Below, in pieces: positions 1 to 10,024 of a stretch of DNA of 64,000 nt (its first letter is position 1; each line of letters starts with the position of its first letter). The translations under genes and the position numbers were made by a program. Origin of the DNA: Ophiodon elongatus (Eukaryota; Chordata; Actinopteri; Perciformes; Hexagrammidae); assembly GCA_016806645.1 (NCBI GenBank), contig JACSYO010000503.1, positions 2,218,501 to 2,282,500 on the forward strand, given 5' to 3'. A model generated the notes under the pieces. It was not told where the DNA came from. It worked only from the letters and a program-made list of their open reading frames with translations, and ran no database searches.

Positions 1-660
1 CCTCGAAATCCTAATTTCCAAGTGACAACCGGGCCCTGGACGACCCAAAATCAAACATTATGTTGATCCTGCAGACTTCAGAACAGGCAATACATTTCAT
101 TCCGACTCTTAAGTCTGCAACACTCATTTATACAAAGAAATGCCATTAAATAATAATGCTGATAGAAGTCAAAGCAGACACTGATCTCTAGAGGCACATT
201 GGTGAAGAATGTATTAATCTCATGTTGACTTTACGTTAAAGCCTGGTTTAAATTAGCCGGTGTTAAATATCTGACAGGCCAATACTCTGTACGGGTCACT
301 TTATCAAGAGGCCATAGGCAAAGCTTGGATGTTGAATTGTCCTTGAAACCGTTGGGCCATAGTGCTAAATATGTCTAACCTGACATATATCAAGTGGCTT
401 ACAAACATAATTTAATGGAATACATCTTATCACATCCTTCATGTCACATGCAAGTGCAGTCAGGACTGCAGTCAAAAATGTGCTAATACGTCTATGAATA
501 GCCATGCTGACATTTTACTTGAAAATGTGACACATGCAAATCTTAATTCTTTTATTTGTCCTGAATTGGGTCCATTTCAATTAGGAGTTATATGAGAAAC
601 ATTATTAACCTTAATCCTCAAAATCTCTTTGGTTTTGTTGATGCAAATGTGGCCTCAGAG
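1..660. other. unique AT-rich non-coding DNA
   Basis: No open frame of note, no tandem structure and no repeat family that I recognise. Base composition is ordinary AT-rich vertebrate intergenic or intronic DNA. It borders the AT-rich tandem array that begins near 661. Confidence 0.5.
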
Positions 661-2112
661 TACTGTATATCGATTTTAAATAATAATAATATATACTTCA
701 TAATACTTATATAAACTAAGGTTACTTTACTGTGCTTACTATACAAAAAAAGTATAGTTTGTCATAAAGTCCTAATATGGAATGCCATAAAAGTCATATA
801 GTATATAATTTCAAAATGTGTTAAAATAAGTCCTGGTATACTACTGTCATAATTTCTTTTAATAAAAAGTCATAATATAGTAGGTCATAGAAAGTCTCAT
901 ATAAAAGTCATAGAATAGTATGTCATATGAAGTGTCATTTATAGTTATAGCATATTATGTCATAAAAAGTCATTTTAAAGTATGTTATAAAAAGTGACCA
1001 CAATCCAATAATATAGTATGCAATAAAAAATGTCATAAAATGCCATAGTATAGTATGCTATAAAAATGTATTGACAGTGTGTCATAAAAAGTCACAGTAT
1101 ATAATATGTCATGAAAATGTTATAGTATAGTATGGCAGGACAAATTAATCATATAGTATGTCATAAAAAAGTCAAGTAAAGTATGCCAAAAAAAAGATAA
1201 AATATGTCAAAACATAGTATTTAATTTAAAGGCATAAAAGTTATAGTAAAATATGTCCTGAAAAAACATGAAATACATTACAAATCCTAGTAATGTGTGA
1301 AAAAAAAGTCCCAAAAAACTGTTATATGGTATGTCATGAATGTCATTAAAGGTAATGTCAATCATTCATGAAATATCCACAGTATTGTATGTCATGGAGT
1401 CATAAAAAAGTAATATTATAGTAAGTCATCAAAAGTCATTAAAAATGGCATATTTATTGTATAGTATACCATTAAAAGGTTATAAAAAATGTAGAATGTC
1501 AAAAGAAATCCCTGTATAGTCTGTAAATCATAAGAGTCATAGTATAGGATGTTGAAAAAAGAAATAGAATAGTATGTCAGAAAAGTAATAAAAAAAGTAA
1601 AAATAGAGTTTGTCAAAAACAAAAGTCATAATATAGTATGGTGAAATGAGTAATAGCATAGTTTAAAAAAGTCATAATATAGTATGGCAGAAAAAAGTAA
1701 TAGAAGAGTATATTGAAAAAGTCAGTATAAAGTAAGTACAGTATATTATGTCAAAAAAGTCACAGTAGTTTGTCAAAATAAGTCATAGTATAGTATGTTA
1801 ACATTTTTATTTTTAAGTCAGAAGACAGTCATTGTATAGTATGTTGCGAATTAAGTCATAGTATTGTATGTCGAAAAAGATCATGGTAAAGTATGACGCT
1901 AAAAAAGTCTATAGTATAATGAAGAATGTATGAAAAAAAATCTACGTATGTCGTAAAAAGTCATAGTATAGTATAGTATGGCGAAAAAGTATAATGTGTT
2001 GTAAAATGTCATATAAAAATGTATATATAATGTGTCAAAAGCTATAAGAAATGTCATAGTATTTCTTAAAAAAAGGCATAGTATGTCATAAAAATGTATT
2101 AAAAAAAGAACC
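661..2112. repeat. AT-rich degenerate tandem array, block 1
   Basis: Dozens of imperfect head-to-tail copies of a roughly 25-35 bp unit with the core GTCATAGTATAGTATG followed by an A-rich linker such as TCATAAAAAA. Unit length and sequence vary strongly from copy to copy, so the array is old or weakly homogenised. Frequent variants include GTCGTAAAAA, GTCAAAAAAG and ATGTTGAAAAA. Stops are dense in all frames and nothing here is coding. It resembles AT-rich minisatellites seen in fish genomes; I cannot name a family. Confidence 0.8.
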
Positions 2113-2455
2113 AGAATATGTTTTACTGGCCCAATATGTATACAAATACAAGGAATGTGACTCGGTTGTTTTGTTGCTCTCTACTTACACAGAAATAGAA
2201 ATATAGCTACATAACAAAGACAACAAAGCTAAACAAAAGAAAACAAACATTTAGCTATTATGTACGTACAAATAGGTGACGGATAACATATAGACAATAA
2301 AAATAAAAGGATACAATGTGAACAACATACAATGTTTTTAAGTCAGTCTATTTCTGTAAATGATAATACAGTAGTGCAACTTACATCATTCAGTACATAC
2401 TGAATTATTCATGTAACAAGTTGCTTTATTAAGCAGCAGTTCATCCATCTTGTTA
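2113..2455. other. unique spacer between two array blocks
   Basis: About 340 bp without the GTCATAG core, between two blocks of the same tandem array. It could be an insertion into the array or a decayed part of it. No terminal repeats or target duplication are visible. Confidence 0.45.
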
Positions 2456-2880
2456 AGAAACAATATATATAAAGTATAGTAAGTCATAAAATAATCATAA
2501 AATAAAAGTATTGAACGCCATGAAAAACAATTCATAGTATAGTATGTCAAGAATCATAGCATAGTACGTCAAAAAAGTCGTAAAAAAAAGTCATACCACT
2601 ATAAAAAGGTGATGAAGAACTCATTGTTTAGTATGTTATAAAAAGCCATAAAACAGTAAAAAAGAGTAGTAAAATAGTATGTCATGAAAATATTATAGTA
2701 TAGTATGTTTAAATTAGTCATAACATAGTATGTGGAAAAAGTCATACTATGTTAAAAAAAATCATTGTATGTCGTAAAATTTCATAGATAAAGTCATAGT
2801 ATAATATGTCAAAAAAAGTAATTTAAATGTTATCGTTTAATATCGTCGACAAAAAAGTCGCATAGAATACATTCATCAAC
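2456..2880. repeat. AT-rich degenerate tandem array, block 2
   Basis: Continuation of the array at 661-2112 with the same core (AGTATAGTATGTCA) and the same A-rich linkers, ending near 2880 where base composition becomes balanced. Confidence 0.75.
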
Positions 2881-3282
2881 CATCAACACCTCAAAAGGAA
2901 GCGTGTTGAGTTAAATGCAGCAGACTTTGAGGCGATGGCCGACCAACCAGCCAAACAAAATGCCAACACCTGCCCCAGGGAGGAGAGCCGAGACGGGAGC
3001 GAAGCCCACCCAGCTAGGACCTGAGGATACTCCACTACCCAGCCTGCTCTTGCTGTCTTATGTCCAGTCGCAAGAAAATAAAAATGAATGACGTAAGACT
3101 TCAGGCAAAGCCAGCAATCGGAATCGAATCGAATTAGCCTTCTTTTCTCATTTTATATAACTGTACAGTTTGGTTTTACACAACCAAGAAATGTAAAGGC
3201 TTCACCTTGGACTGTGGAAAATGATGACAATCTGGAAAGCTCTGATATTTTATAGACCGCAAATAATAAATAAAAAAAGATC
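2881..3282. other. unique non-coding segment
   Basis: More GC-rich than the array to its left (for example the stretch around 2940-3040). No family recognised and no convincing coding frame. Confidence 0.35.
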
Positions 3283-3415
3283 TATACACCCTGGAATTCA
3301 ATCATTCACAACCCCAAGCCGGAGCACCCACACAAACACAATTTACCAGCTAGCAGCAGACAGCCAGAGGGTTCGAACCCGGAGCCTTCCCACCTCGAGG
3401 CACCGTCATGTGCAT
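3283..3415 (-). mobile_element. degenerate L2-type LINE 3' end
   Basis: Reading the complement gives, in order, a 'ttcgaacc' block, the equivalent of the usual 'cctcacagcaagaagg' region, and the 'ggctt' and 'agggtgta' blocks found in the 3' part of fish L2-clade LINEs. On the plus strand the recognisable pieces are GGGTTCGAACCCGG near 3369, AAGCCGGAGCACCC near 3316 and ACACCCTGGAATTC near 3286. Highly diverged and lacking any reverse transcriptase sequence. Confidence 0.45.
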
Positions 3416-4298
3416 ATATACAAGCTGCATAAACTGCTACTTAAAAAATAAATGAGGTCTTCGATTTATTAAGTGAATTTCTTTAGCCCCAGGAATCCTC
3501 TTCCTGACTAATTTAGCCTCCTGGTCATGTGTGTCATTCACCTCCCTCTCATCACCTCCTCCTGCCACCCCCCCCCCCAAAACTGGAGCTCACGGGTTCT
3601 GTCATGCAAACTACTTTTTTTGCCAAATCAAATTAAATGGATTGGAGGGATGACAACCATTCCCAGTGAATGGATTTGCAAGGGACTTAGTTCCTTCTTG
3701 GCGCACTTCCCCGATTCCAGAAGCAGCTACAAGACGAGCGCCGATGCAGCTGCCGCCACTGCACATCATGCCTATCGCAGTCGAATAATTTCGTGTTCCT
3801 GCAGTGCCTTTCATACATAACGTGATTGGATGCATCCAGCGGAGATCTGGCAGACCTGCCTCTAATCTAGTTACCACCACATCTGGATTAAATGAACTGT
3901 GAGCCAAGGAGATGTAATATGATACTGTTTTACACATATTTTATTATCAAAGCAGAAGCTTGTTTATCCGACATCTGAGGATCGGAAGTTGTTTTCTCAG
4001 GTGAAATAATTGGATGACTACATTATTGCATAAGTATTTACTTCGAAATGCAAAAGGTAAAATGGTTTACCCTGAGATGCACTCTTTGAAAAGCGCTCCA
4101 GTGCGAGTGATTTAAGAACGGGTGATTCCCCCTCTGCACCAACAGTCCCCCGTCCATCTCCTGAAGTTCACGGTACGACACCACCCTCGTTGGACTCATC
4201 TTCTGGTGCAGCTGCTGCTCCCGAGGACAAAGGCCAGACTGCAGCGTAACATTCACACCACTGAGAGGAGTGAGCGGCTGCAGTCTGCCATCGCTCCA
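3416..4298. other. unique non-coding segment
   Basis: Mixed-composition DNA with a short C-run near 3571-3579. Open frames on both strands (about 100 codons) overlap each other and show no domain or codon pattern, so I treat them as chance frames. Confidence 0.4.
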
Positions 4299-4406
4299 GG
4301 ACCCCGTTAGTCTCCAGGACCCCGTTTGTCTCTGGGACCCCGTTTGGCTCGAGGACCCCATTTGTCTCCGGGACCCCGTTTGTCTCTGGGACCCCGTTTG
4401 GCTCCA
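4299..4406. repeat. 18-bp minisatellite, six copies
   Basis: Six consecutive 18-bp units with consensus GGACCCCGTTTGTCTCYR. The copies differ only at a few positions (GTTAG, GTTTG, CATTTG; CTCCA, CTCTG, CTCGA). Because 18 is a multiple of three, both strands keep open frames through it; that is a consequence of the period and not evidence of coding. Confidence 0.9.
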
Positions 4407-4437
4407 GTGAAAAATAGTTAGCAGACTGAAACTTTAC

Positions 4438-4445
4438 TATATATA

Positions 4446-4490
<45 letters not shown>
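4438..4490. repeat. (TA)n microsatellite
   Basis: About 26 TA dinucleotides with a single interruption near 4451. It follows the 18-bp minisatellite at a distance of about 30 bp. Confidence 0.95.
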
Positions 4491-4493
<3 letters not shown>

Positions 4494-4689
4494 TTAAAGA
4501 GAAACTGAAACAATGCGGGGGTAAAAAAAAAAAACGATTAAATATAAAAAATGAATCTCGAATATTTCATTACCGAAAACAGGAGACCGCATGGATTTCC
4601 AACAAACTCTCTAGACATTAAAACCACAGAAATGTGCAAGACGTGACATTCCAGGAAATGGCAGTATGCCAAATTGCTTCACATCGCCC

Positions 4690-4790
4690 ACTTCAGTAGA
4701 GCAAAGAAATCTTTATTGCCATTCCTACACAGTCCTACGACCACTTTATGTTGATACACGATGAGACATTGTACCCTGGTCCTAACAAAA
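4690..4790 (-). mobile_element. possible LINE/SINE 3' tail fragment
   Basis: The complement ends with 'ggaatggcaataaagatttctttgctc', which has the form of a non-LTR retrotransposon tail of the 'caataaag' kind common in fish. Only the tail region is recognisable, so the family cannot be assigned. Confidence 0.35.
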
Positions 4791-4904
4791 ACTGTTGTGT
4801 GAGTAAAACAAGGCTAAATATATAGAAAAACTAAAACTACCAAACACATATTGAAAACTAAACTAAATTGAAATTGGAAAAAAAGACAAAAAATCTAAAA
4901 TAAT

Positions 4905-5125
4905 TGGCAATTAAAAACTACTACAGCTCTGCTCCCCTGGAGGCTGAAGTCCATCAGCACCTAAACAAAAACCACTTCTTCCCGACTGCAGCGGGCCTCA
5001 TCAACAAGACCCTGGACCCCAATGTCCTTCACTTTCGCAGTACTTCTTTCCTCTTGATACGTTTATTTGTACGCGCCAAAGAACTTGAGGAACCTCCTTG
5101 GCAATAAACCTGATTCCGACTCTTA
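4905..5125 (+). mobile_element. LINE ORF2 C-terminus plus 3' UTR fragment
   Basis: A short frame reads HLNKNHFFPTAAGLINKTLDP, the form of the SFFP..A..LIN motif at the C-terminus of non-LTR retrotransposon ORF2 proteins. About 100 bp downstream lies 'cttggcaataaacctgattccgactc', the characteristic 3' tail of a very common fish LINE family. The reverse transcriptase and endonuclease parts are absent, so this is a 5'-truncated dead copy. The clade (Rex1, L2-like or other) is not resolved by what remains. Confidence 0.7.
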
Positions 5126-6913
5126 CTCCTCCAGTTCTCAAACTGTTTGTACAAAGCGGACTGTGATCGCTTCTGAAGTCGCAGCGTTTGAGACGGCGAG
5201 TGCTGTCCAGCTGTGCTCGGCTGGTTTTGAGCGAGCTGACAGCTTCACCACTGTTCTGCAGCACAACATGACAGCAATATGTTAGTCCAGCTTAGCTGTC
5301 ACATGTAGAGACCCGTAAGCATGCGGCCGTCACACAGCTTTCTCCTTTTTTTTTTTTTCGTTCTTTTTTTCTTTTTACTGGTTGTCCCCGCTGCATCTTT
5401 TGCATTTTTGTTTAATGAAGCTGTTGGAGGTGCCCTACAAATGGTTGGCTGGGAACATGATGATTTTTTTGATGCTCTCTGCTGGTGCTCTGTTGTTGCT
5501 AATTGATGCTTGTGGAAGCCCATTATGACTACGACTGTGAGTCAAAAGAAAATATATGAATATATATATATATATATATGAAAAACAAGTAGGCACTGGC
5601 AGACTGTTTTCCAGACGGATAAGGTTATATTACAGCTAACAACTTTTCAACAAAATGACATGTTATAGACTGTAAAGATCCAGAGCAGGTTTTATGGTCA
5701 AAATTATTTAAATTCCAGTTCATCATTGCTAATAAACGTTGATTAAATCAAGGGAAACCAGACATTTTTTATTTGTTAACATACATTTAAAACAAGTACA
5801 TTTCAGGTGACTCTCTTTGAATTTAAAACATTTAATTGTTACTTTATGAAACAAGCCTATGTACAGTAGTATACCAGTAAAATCTTATTTTAAGTACATT
5901 AACTAAGAAATAATGTATAAAATTGTAATAAGTACATACAATCAAAGACAATTTTTGCACAAATGACATTAATAATCCCTAAATTTAAAGAATTACTAAT
6001 TTTTTTTATTTGATAGTGGGGAAAAAGTATTGTGCATAAACAAATAGCTACATTTTAGTCATTATTGTAAATTCATGCTAATTAGCAGTTACTTCATGAA
6101 ACTGACCTGTCTGCCTCCAATGATTTCCTGAATGATTGTGGTTTCTCCAAGTAAAAACTACAACACAATGTATGAACTCAGAATATGTACATTCGATCAA
6201 AAAGGAAATATGTGCACATTTACTACGATATTAGTAGTTTTAGAGAATTGAAATGTTAGAACATGTGCATTGTACATTAAAATAGCCATGGACCACAAAA
6301 GTGTCAGCTCTGAACTTTGATTCAGGAGATATAGGCATTTATTTCATGCCAGGGTATGATAATAACCAAATATATACTATACATTTTAATTTGTAACGAT
6401 AATATTCAAATAATAACTTACATTACACATTATGGTGTAAATCTTTAGTAAGTTGTTTCAGCTCCATGGGATTTTTACATACTCAAAGCGGCTTCATAAC
6501 ATAAAAATATTAACCTACGTACCACAATAAAATAAAATAAAAGCCAGAATTAAACTCCAAACCTTCATATTACCAGAAGACTAAGCCACTGGCCCCCCAA
6601 CAAATATATCAAAGTACAAAGGAATGAAGTGTTAAAAGTTGCCGTTAAGTTAAACAGTTACAAGTCAGTGTCTGATCCTCACTGCTGCGTGCTTAAGACC
6701 GTGACATCTGGCAGAGGATTCATTCAGCAGCTTTTCCATCAGAAAAATCATCACGTCTTCTTTCTGAGGTCACAGACAAGCCCGCCCGCTCGGATAGTGT
6801 CGCCGGCAGTAAGAACACGTACGCTCAAAGGGTGTGGACGGTGCACACAGAATTACCTGGTTGCCAAGTCTGAAAGCTTCGGCAGCGTGTCCGTCACGTA
6901 CCCCCCACCGGGT
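5126..6913. other. non-coding segment with low-complexity tracts
   Basis: Contains a T-rich tract (5346-5378), an (AT)n block (5558-5579) and a long AT-rich stretch (5590-6600) with no recognisable gene. 6620-6913 is more balanced and leads into the minisatellite. Stretches resembling antisense lysine-rich frames near 5300-5500 come from the T-rich tract. Confidence 0.45.
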
Positions 6914-7985
6914 CGCTGGACTCACTGAGGTTAGGGTGGAAGGTGGACTCACTGAGGTTAGGGTTAGGGAAGTTGGACTCACTGAGGTTAGGGTGGAAGG
7001 TGGACTCACTGAAGTTAGGGTGGACGGTGGACTCACTGAGGTTAGGGTGGAAGGTGGACTCACTGAGGTTAGGGAAGGTGGACTCACTGAGGTTAGGGTG
7101 GAAGGTGGACTCACTGAGGTTAGGGTTAGGGAAGGTGGACTCACTGAGGTTAGGGAAGGTGGACTCACTGAGGTTAGGGTGGAAGGTGGACTCACTGAGG
7201 TTAGGGTTTGGAAGGTGGACTCACTGAGGTTAGGGTTGATGGTGGACTCACTGAGGTTAGGGTGGACGGTGGACTCATTGAGGTTAGGGTTAGGGAAGGT
7301 GGACTCACTGAGGTTAGGGTTAGGGAAGGTGGACTCACTGAGGTTAGGGTTAGGGAAGGTGGACTCACTGAGGTTAGGGTGGAAGGTGGACTCACTGAGG
7401 TTAGGGTGGACGGTGGACTCACTGAGGTTAGGGTGGACGGTGGACTCACTGAGGTTAGGGAAGGTGGACTCACTGAGGTTAGGGAAGGTGGACTCACTGA
7501 GGTTAGGGTGGAAGGTGGACTCACTGAGGTTAGGGTGGACGGTGGACTCACTGAGGTTAGGGTGGACGGTGGACTCACTGAGGTTAGGGAAGGTGGACTC
7601 ACTGAGGTTAGGGAAGGTGGACTCACTGAGGTTAGGGTGGAAGGTGGACTCACTGAGGTTAGGGTGGACGGTGGACTCACTGAGGTTAGGGTGGACGGTG
7701 GACTCACTGAGGTTAGGGAAGGTGGACTCACTGAGGTTAGGGAAGGTGGACTCACTGAGGTTAGGGTGGAAGGTGGACTCACTGAGGTTAGGGTGGACGG
7801 TGGACTCACTGAGGTTAGGGTGGACGGTGGACTCACTGAGGTTAGGGAAGGTGGACTCACTGAGGTTAGGGAAGGTGGACTCACTGAGGTTAGGGTGGAA
7901 GGTGGACTCACTGAGGTTAGGGTGGACGGTGGACTCACTGAGGTTAGGGTGGACGGTGGACTCACTGAGGTTAGGGAAGGTGGAC
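6914..7985 (+). repeat. G-rich minisatellite with telomere-like TTAGGG cores
   Basis: About 40 head-to-tail units built on GGACTCACTGAGGTTAGGG, each followed by a variable linker. Most units are 27 bp (linker TGGAA or TGGAC) or 24 bp (linker AA); a few are 30 bp because the TTAGGG is duplicated (TTAGGGTTAGGGAA), and one near 7200 is 29 bp. The plus strand is strongly G-rich and C-poor. The left third mixes unit types irregularly, while the right part is a regular higher-order repeat. Open frames of about 400 codons exist on both strands only because most unit lengths are multiples of three; the predicted peptides are pure repeat, so I do not annotate a gene. Confidence 0.95.
7380..7985 (+). 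repeat. 129-bp higher-order repeat inside the minisatellite
   Basis: The five-unit pattern TGGAA(27)-TGGAC(27)-TGGAC(27)-AA(24)-AA(24) recurs with an exact 129-bp period, starting at 7380, 7509, 7638, 7767 and 7896; the last copy is incomplete. The copies compared by eye are identical, which points to recent unequal exchange or replication slippage of a five-unit block. Confidence 0.93.
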
Positions 7986-8116
7986 CTCTGTAAAACCGTA
8001 TCTCTCACTGAACCGTCTCCGAAGTGCCGACAGTGTCCTCTGTTCTTACATTGATTGCCATGGCCTTCTCTGCATATACTTCCTCAAGGGAAGAAGGCGT
8101 AGGCTGCTTCTGCAAG

Positions 8117-8127
8117 GGGGGGGGGGG
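8117..8127. repeat. poly-G run
   Basis: An uninterrupted run of about 11 G, just left of the stop codon of the spliced frame described for 8149-8588. Such runs are prone to length error in sequencing and assembly. Confidence 0.85.
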
Positions 8128-8148
8128 CAGAATGTCTGTGCGTATTCT

Positions 8149-8588
8149 TTAACAGTGTTGCTGTGGTGGCTGCATTGTCTTCATCAGATGAGTCATCATC
8201 ATCATCGCAGTCTCTTCAAGGTCCCGTTCCATCTGCTGGGCCCGGATCACTTCACCGTCATTCTGTATTCAATAGATTGTGGGAGTCATACATATTGAGC
8301 GACAATTGAAGAGGAGTAAAAGATTACTAACAAACACCTGTTGTTCGGTCCTACTCATCGGCTCCTCGTCCCGTCTGGTCCACACCGCATCTACCACTTT
8401 TAGACGATCTTGAATGTTTTGTCCGAGGCCTGGTGCATCTCAACATGCACCACGAGAACAGTATAGTCCTCAGGTCTCTGACCATACTCGTGGAAAACAA
8501 CTAAGAAGTTGATGGGATTGTGCTTTACATTTGAAAATGAAATGCCGGAAATGCTTGTTTGACAAAAGAAATGCTTGTTTGACAAAAA
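8149..8588 (-). pseudogene. possible decayed gene fragment with a 75-bp intron
   Basis: On the minus strand an open frame runs from just after a TGA (8440-8442) down to 8338. It encodes 34 residues including RLKVVDAVWTRRDEEPMSR and ends TEQQ. A GT-AG intron of 75 bp follows (8337 down to 8263; donor CAG|GTGTTTG, acceptor GAATACAG|AATG). The frame then continues in phase as NDGEVIRAQQMERDLEE and ends at a TAA (8149-8151). Charge-rich, low-bias peptide on both sides of a short fish-sized intron is unlike the chance frames nearby. Upstream (8443-8585) a different frame reads NPINFLVVFHEYGQRPEDY, so the whole would need at least one frameshift; a direct repeat of AAATGCTTGTTTGACAAA (8549-8588) lies at that end. 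I do not recognise the family. It could be a relic of a host gene, of a transposon gene, or coincidence. Confidence 0.3.
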
Positions 8589-9079
8589 AAAAAAAACACA
8601 ACTGTACAGTTATTTAAAAAACTATTATATACATATATATATATATATATATATGTATACATGGATCTATTCAGCTCTATATATAAAATAAATGTGGATG
8701 TGGGTATTGTGTTGCAAATATTTCAGAAGGTTGTGGAGCAGCAACTGTCAGAAATTTACTGTGCAGTGGATTAATACACAATACAAACTGCAAGTAACTT
8801 TATATTGAATGTGCGGAACATACCTTACTAAGTTGTAAAACTATGCCATCTTAAAAACATTAAATTAATTTGGCAATACCCTTGAAACAGCATAAACCAC
8901 GTGTTACATCCTGAACACGGAGGTAACTTATCTTAACAAAGTCTGCCATGGACTAGGTTGTTAATTTTACCATAAGAAAGGCCGCACATTACCATAATAC
9001 TGACGGTGTTACACACACTGTACTAAACGTGTACGCTTGCCTGCTGGTGGCGCTATTAAGAGTCTCTCCGGTAAACGGA
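8589..9079. other. AT-rich non-coding segment
   Basis: Contains a short (AT)n microsatellite at about 8623-8656 and otherwise unique AT-rich sequence. No gene seen. Confidence 0.45.
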
Positions 9080-9236
9080 GACCGTGTTAACTGGCGACTC
9101 TCAGCCGAATGCGTCTGTACATAGGAAGAGAACACGTTGTTTCATTTTTCAATACAATGTCTTCCTATTTTTAACAGCTGTCGTAACTACGACAACGACA
9201 GACGCATTCAGCTGAAAGTCGCCAGTTAACAGGGTC
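9080..9236. repeat. long imperfect inverted repeat (hairpin)
   Basis: Arms of 39 bp (9080-9118 and 9198-9236) pair with three mismatches. They contain GTTAACTGGCGACT on the left and AGTCGCCAGTTAAC on the right. A further short pairing, ATAGGAAG with CTTCCTAT, extends the stem inward. The loop is about 60 bp. The arrangement fits a small MITE or a folded transcript precursor. No target duplication is obvious. Confidence 0.8.
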
Positions 9237-9683
9237 GCTTGTTAAACTGCTCTTATTCAAACAAGCCAACTTTGTTTGGCCAAGAAACGAGTGGAAAATC
9301 CAGTTGAACTCAAAATGTGCCAATGCTGACAAGCTCACGTGAACGGAAAACTAGCTTCTTCAGGTTACCTTGCAAATGACTGGCTCGACTGAACGTCAGT
9401 CAAACAAGCATTAACGTTTTATCCAAAAATACTAGTAATGGTGCCGTAGCTGACCAGGTATCTGTCTCATCTCCTCTTATGAGCATTTGTGTCTCCTTTC
9501 TGCCTCAGTCGCTCTCTCGGTAGATTCTCTAAGGCTACATTTTGCCGCTAGCCCCGCCCTTCTCCTCCTCAACACCCAATCATCTACTACTTTTTTACCG
9601 ATTAACCGTCAGGAAAACAAGCCCCTCCCACTGCATAATAAACCGGATTTTCGGCCCCATTAACGGCTGCAAACTTCACTGGC
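9237..9683. other. unique non-coding segment
   Basis: Balanced composition, no repeat family or coding frame recognised. It ends at a run of AT microsatellites. Confidence 0.4.
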
Positions 9684-10024
9684 AGTTATATATATATATC
9701 ATATCATATAAATATATATATATCATATCATATCAATATATATATATATATACTGTATGTATATAATATATATCATATCATGTATATGATATATAAAGTA
9801 TATATATTGTATCTATAGTTACATATACATATATACATACATACATATATATACATATGTACATGTCGATATACCATCTATATATATAGATATATAGATG
9901 GTATGTCTACAGCTATATATAACATCTATATATATATATATATAGATATATATATATATATAACATCTATATATATAGATATATATATAGATATATATAT
10001 ATATCTATATATATATATATATAT
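9684..10024. repeat. complex AT microsatellite with palindromes
   Basis: Interleaved (AT)n, (ATATC)n, (ATAC)n and TAGATATA tracts. A perfect 14-bp inverted repeat with arms at 9871-9884 and 9891-9904 (ATACCATCTATATA and its complement) is embedded in it, and further TATAGATATA palindromes follow to 10024. Confidence 0.93.

Noticed and set aside
661..2880. Short-period repeats considered as a CRISPR-like array
   Set aside because: Repeats are degenerate with no constant repeat/variable spacer alternation, and the context is a fish genome.
3370..3382. GGTTCGAACCCGG, resembling a tRNA T-arm / B box
   Set aside because: No A box or cloverleaf around it. The flanking words fit a degenerate L2 LINE 3' end.
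6834..8054. 406-codon and 412-codon frames as a repetitive secreted protein
   Set aside because: Both strands are equally open because unit lengths are multiples of three. No signal peptide or unique flanking coding domain is seen.
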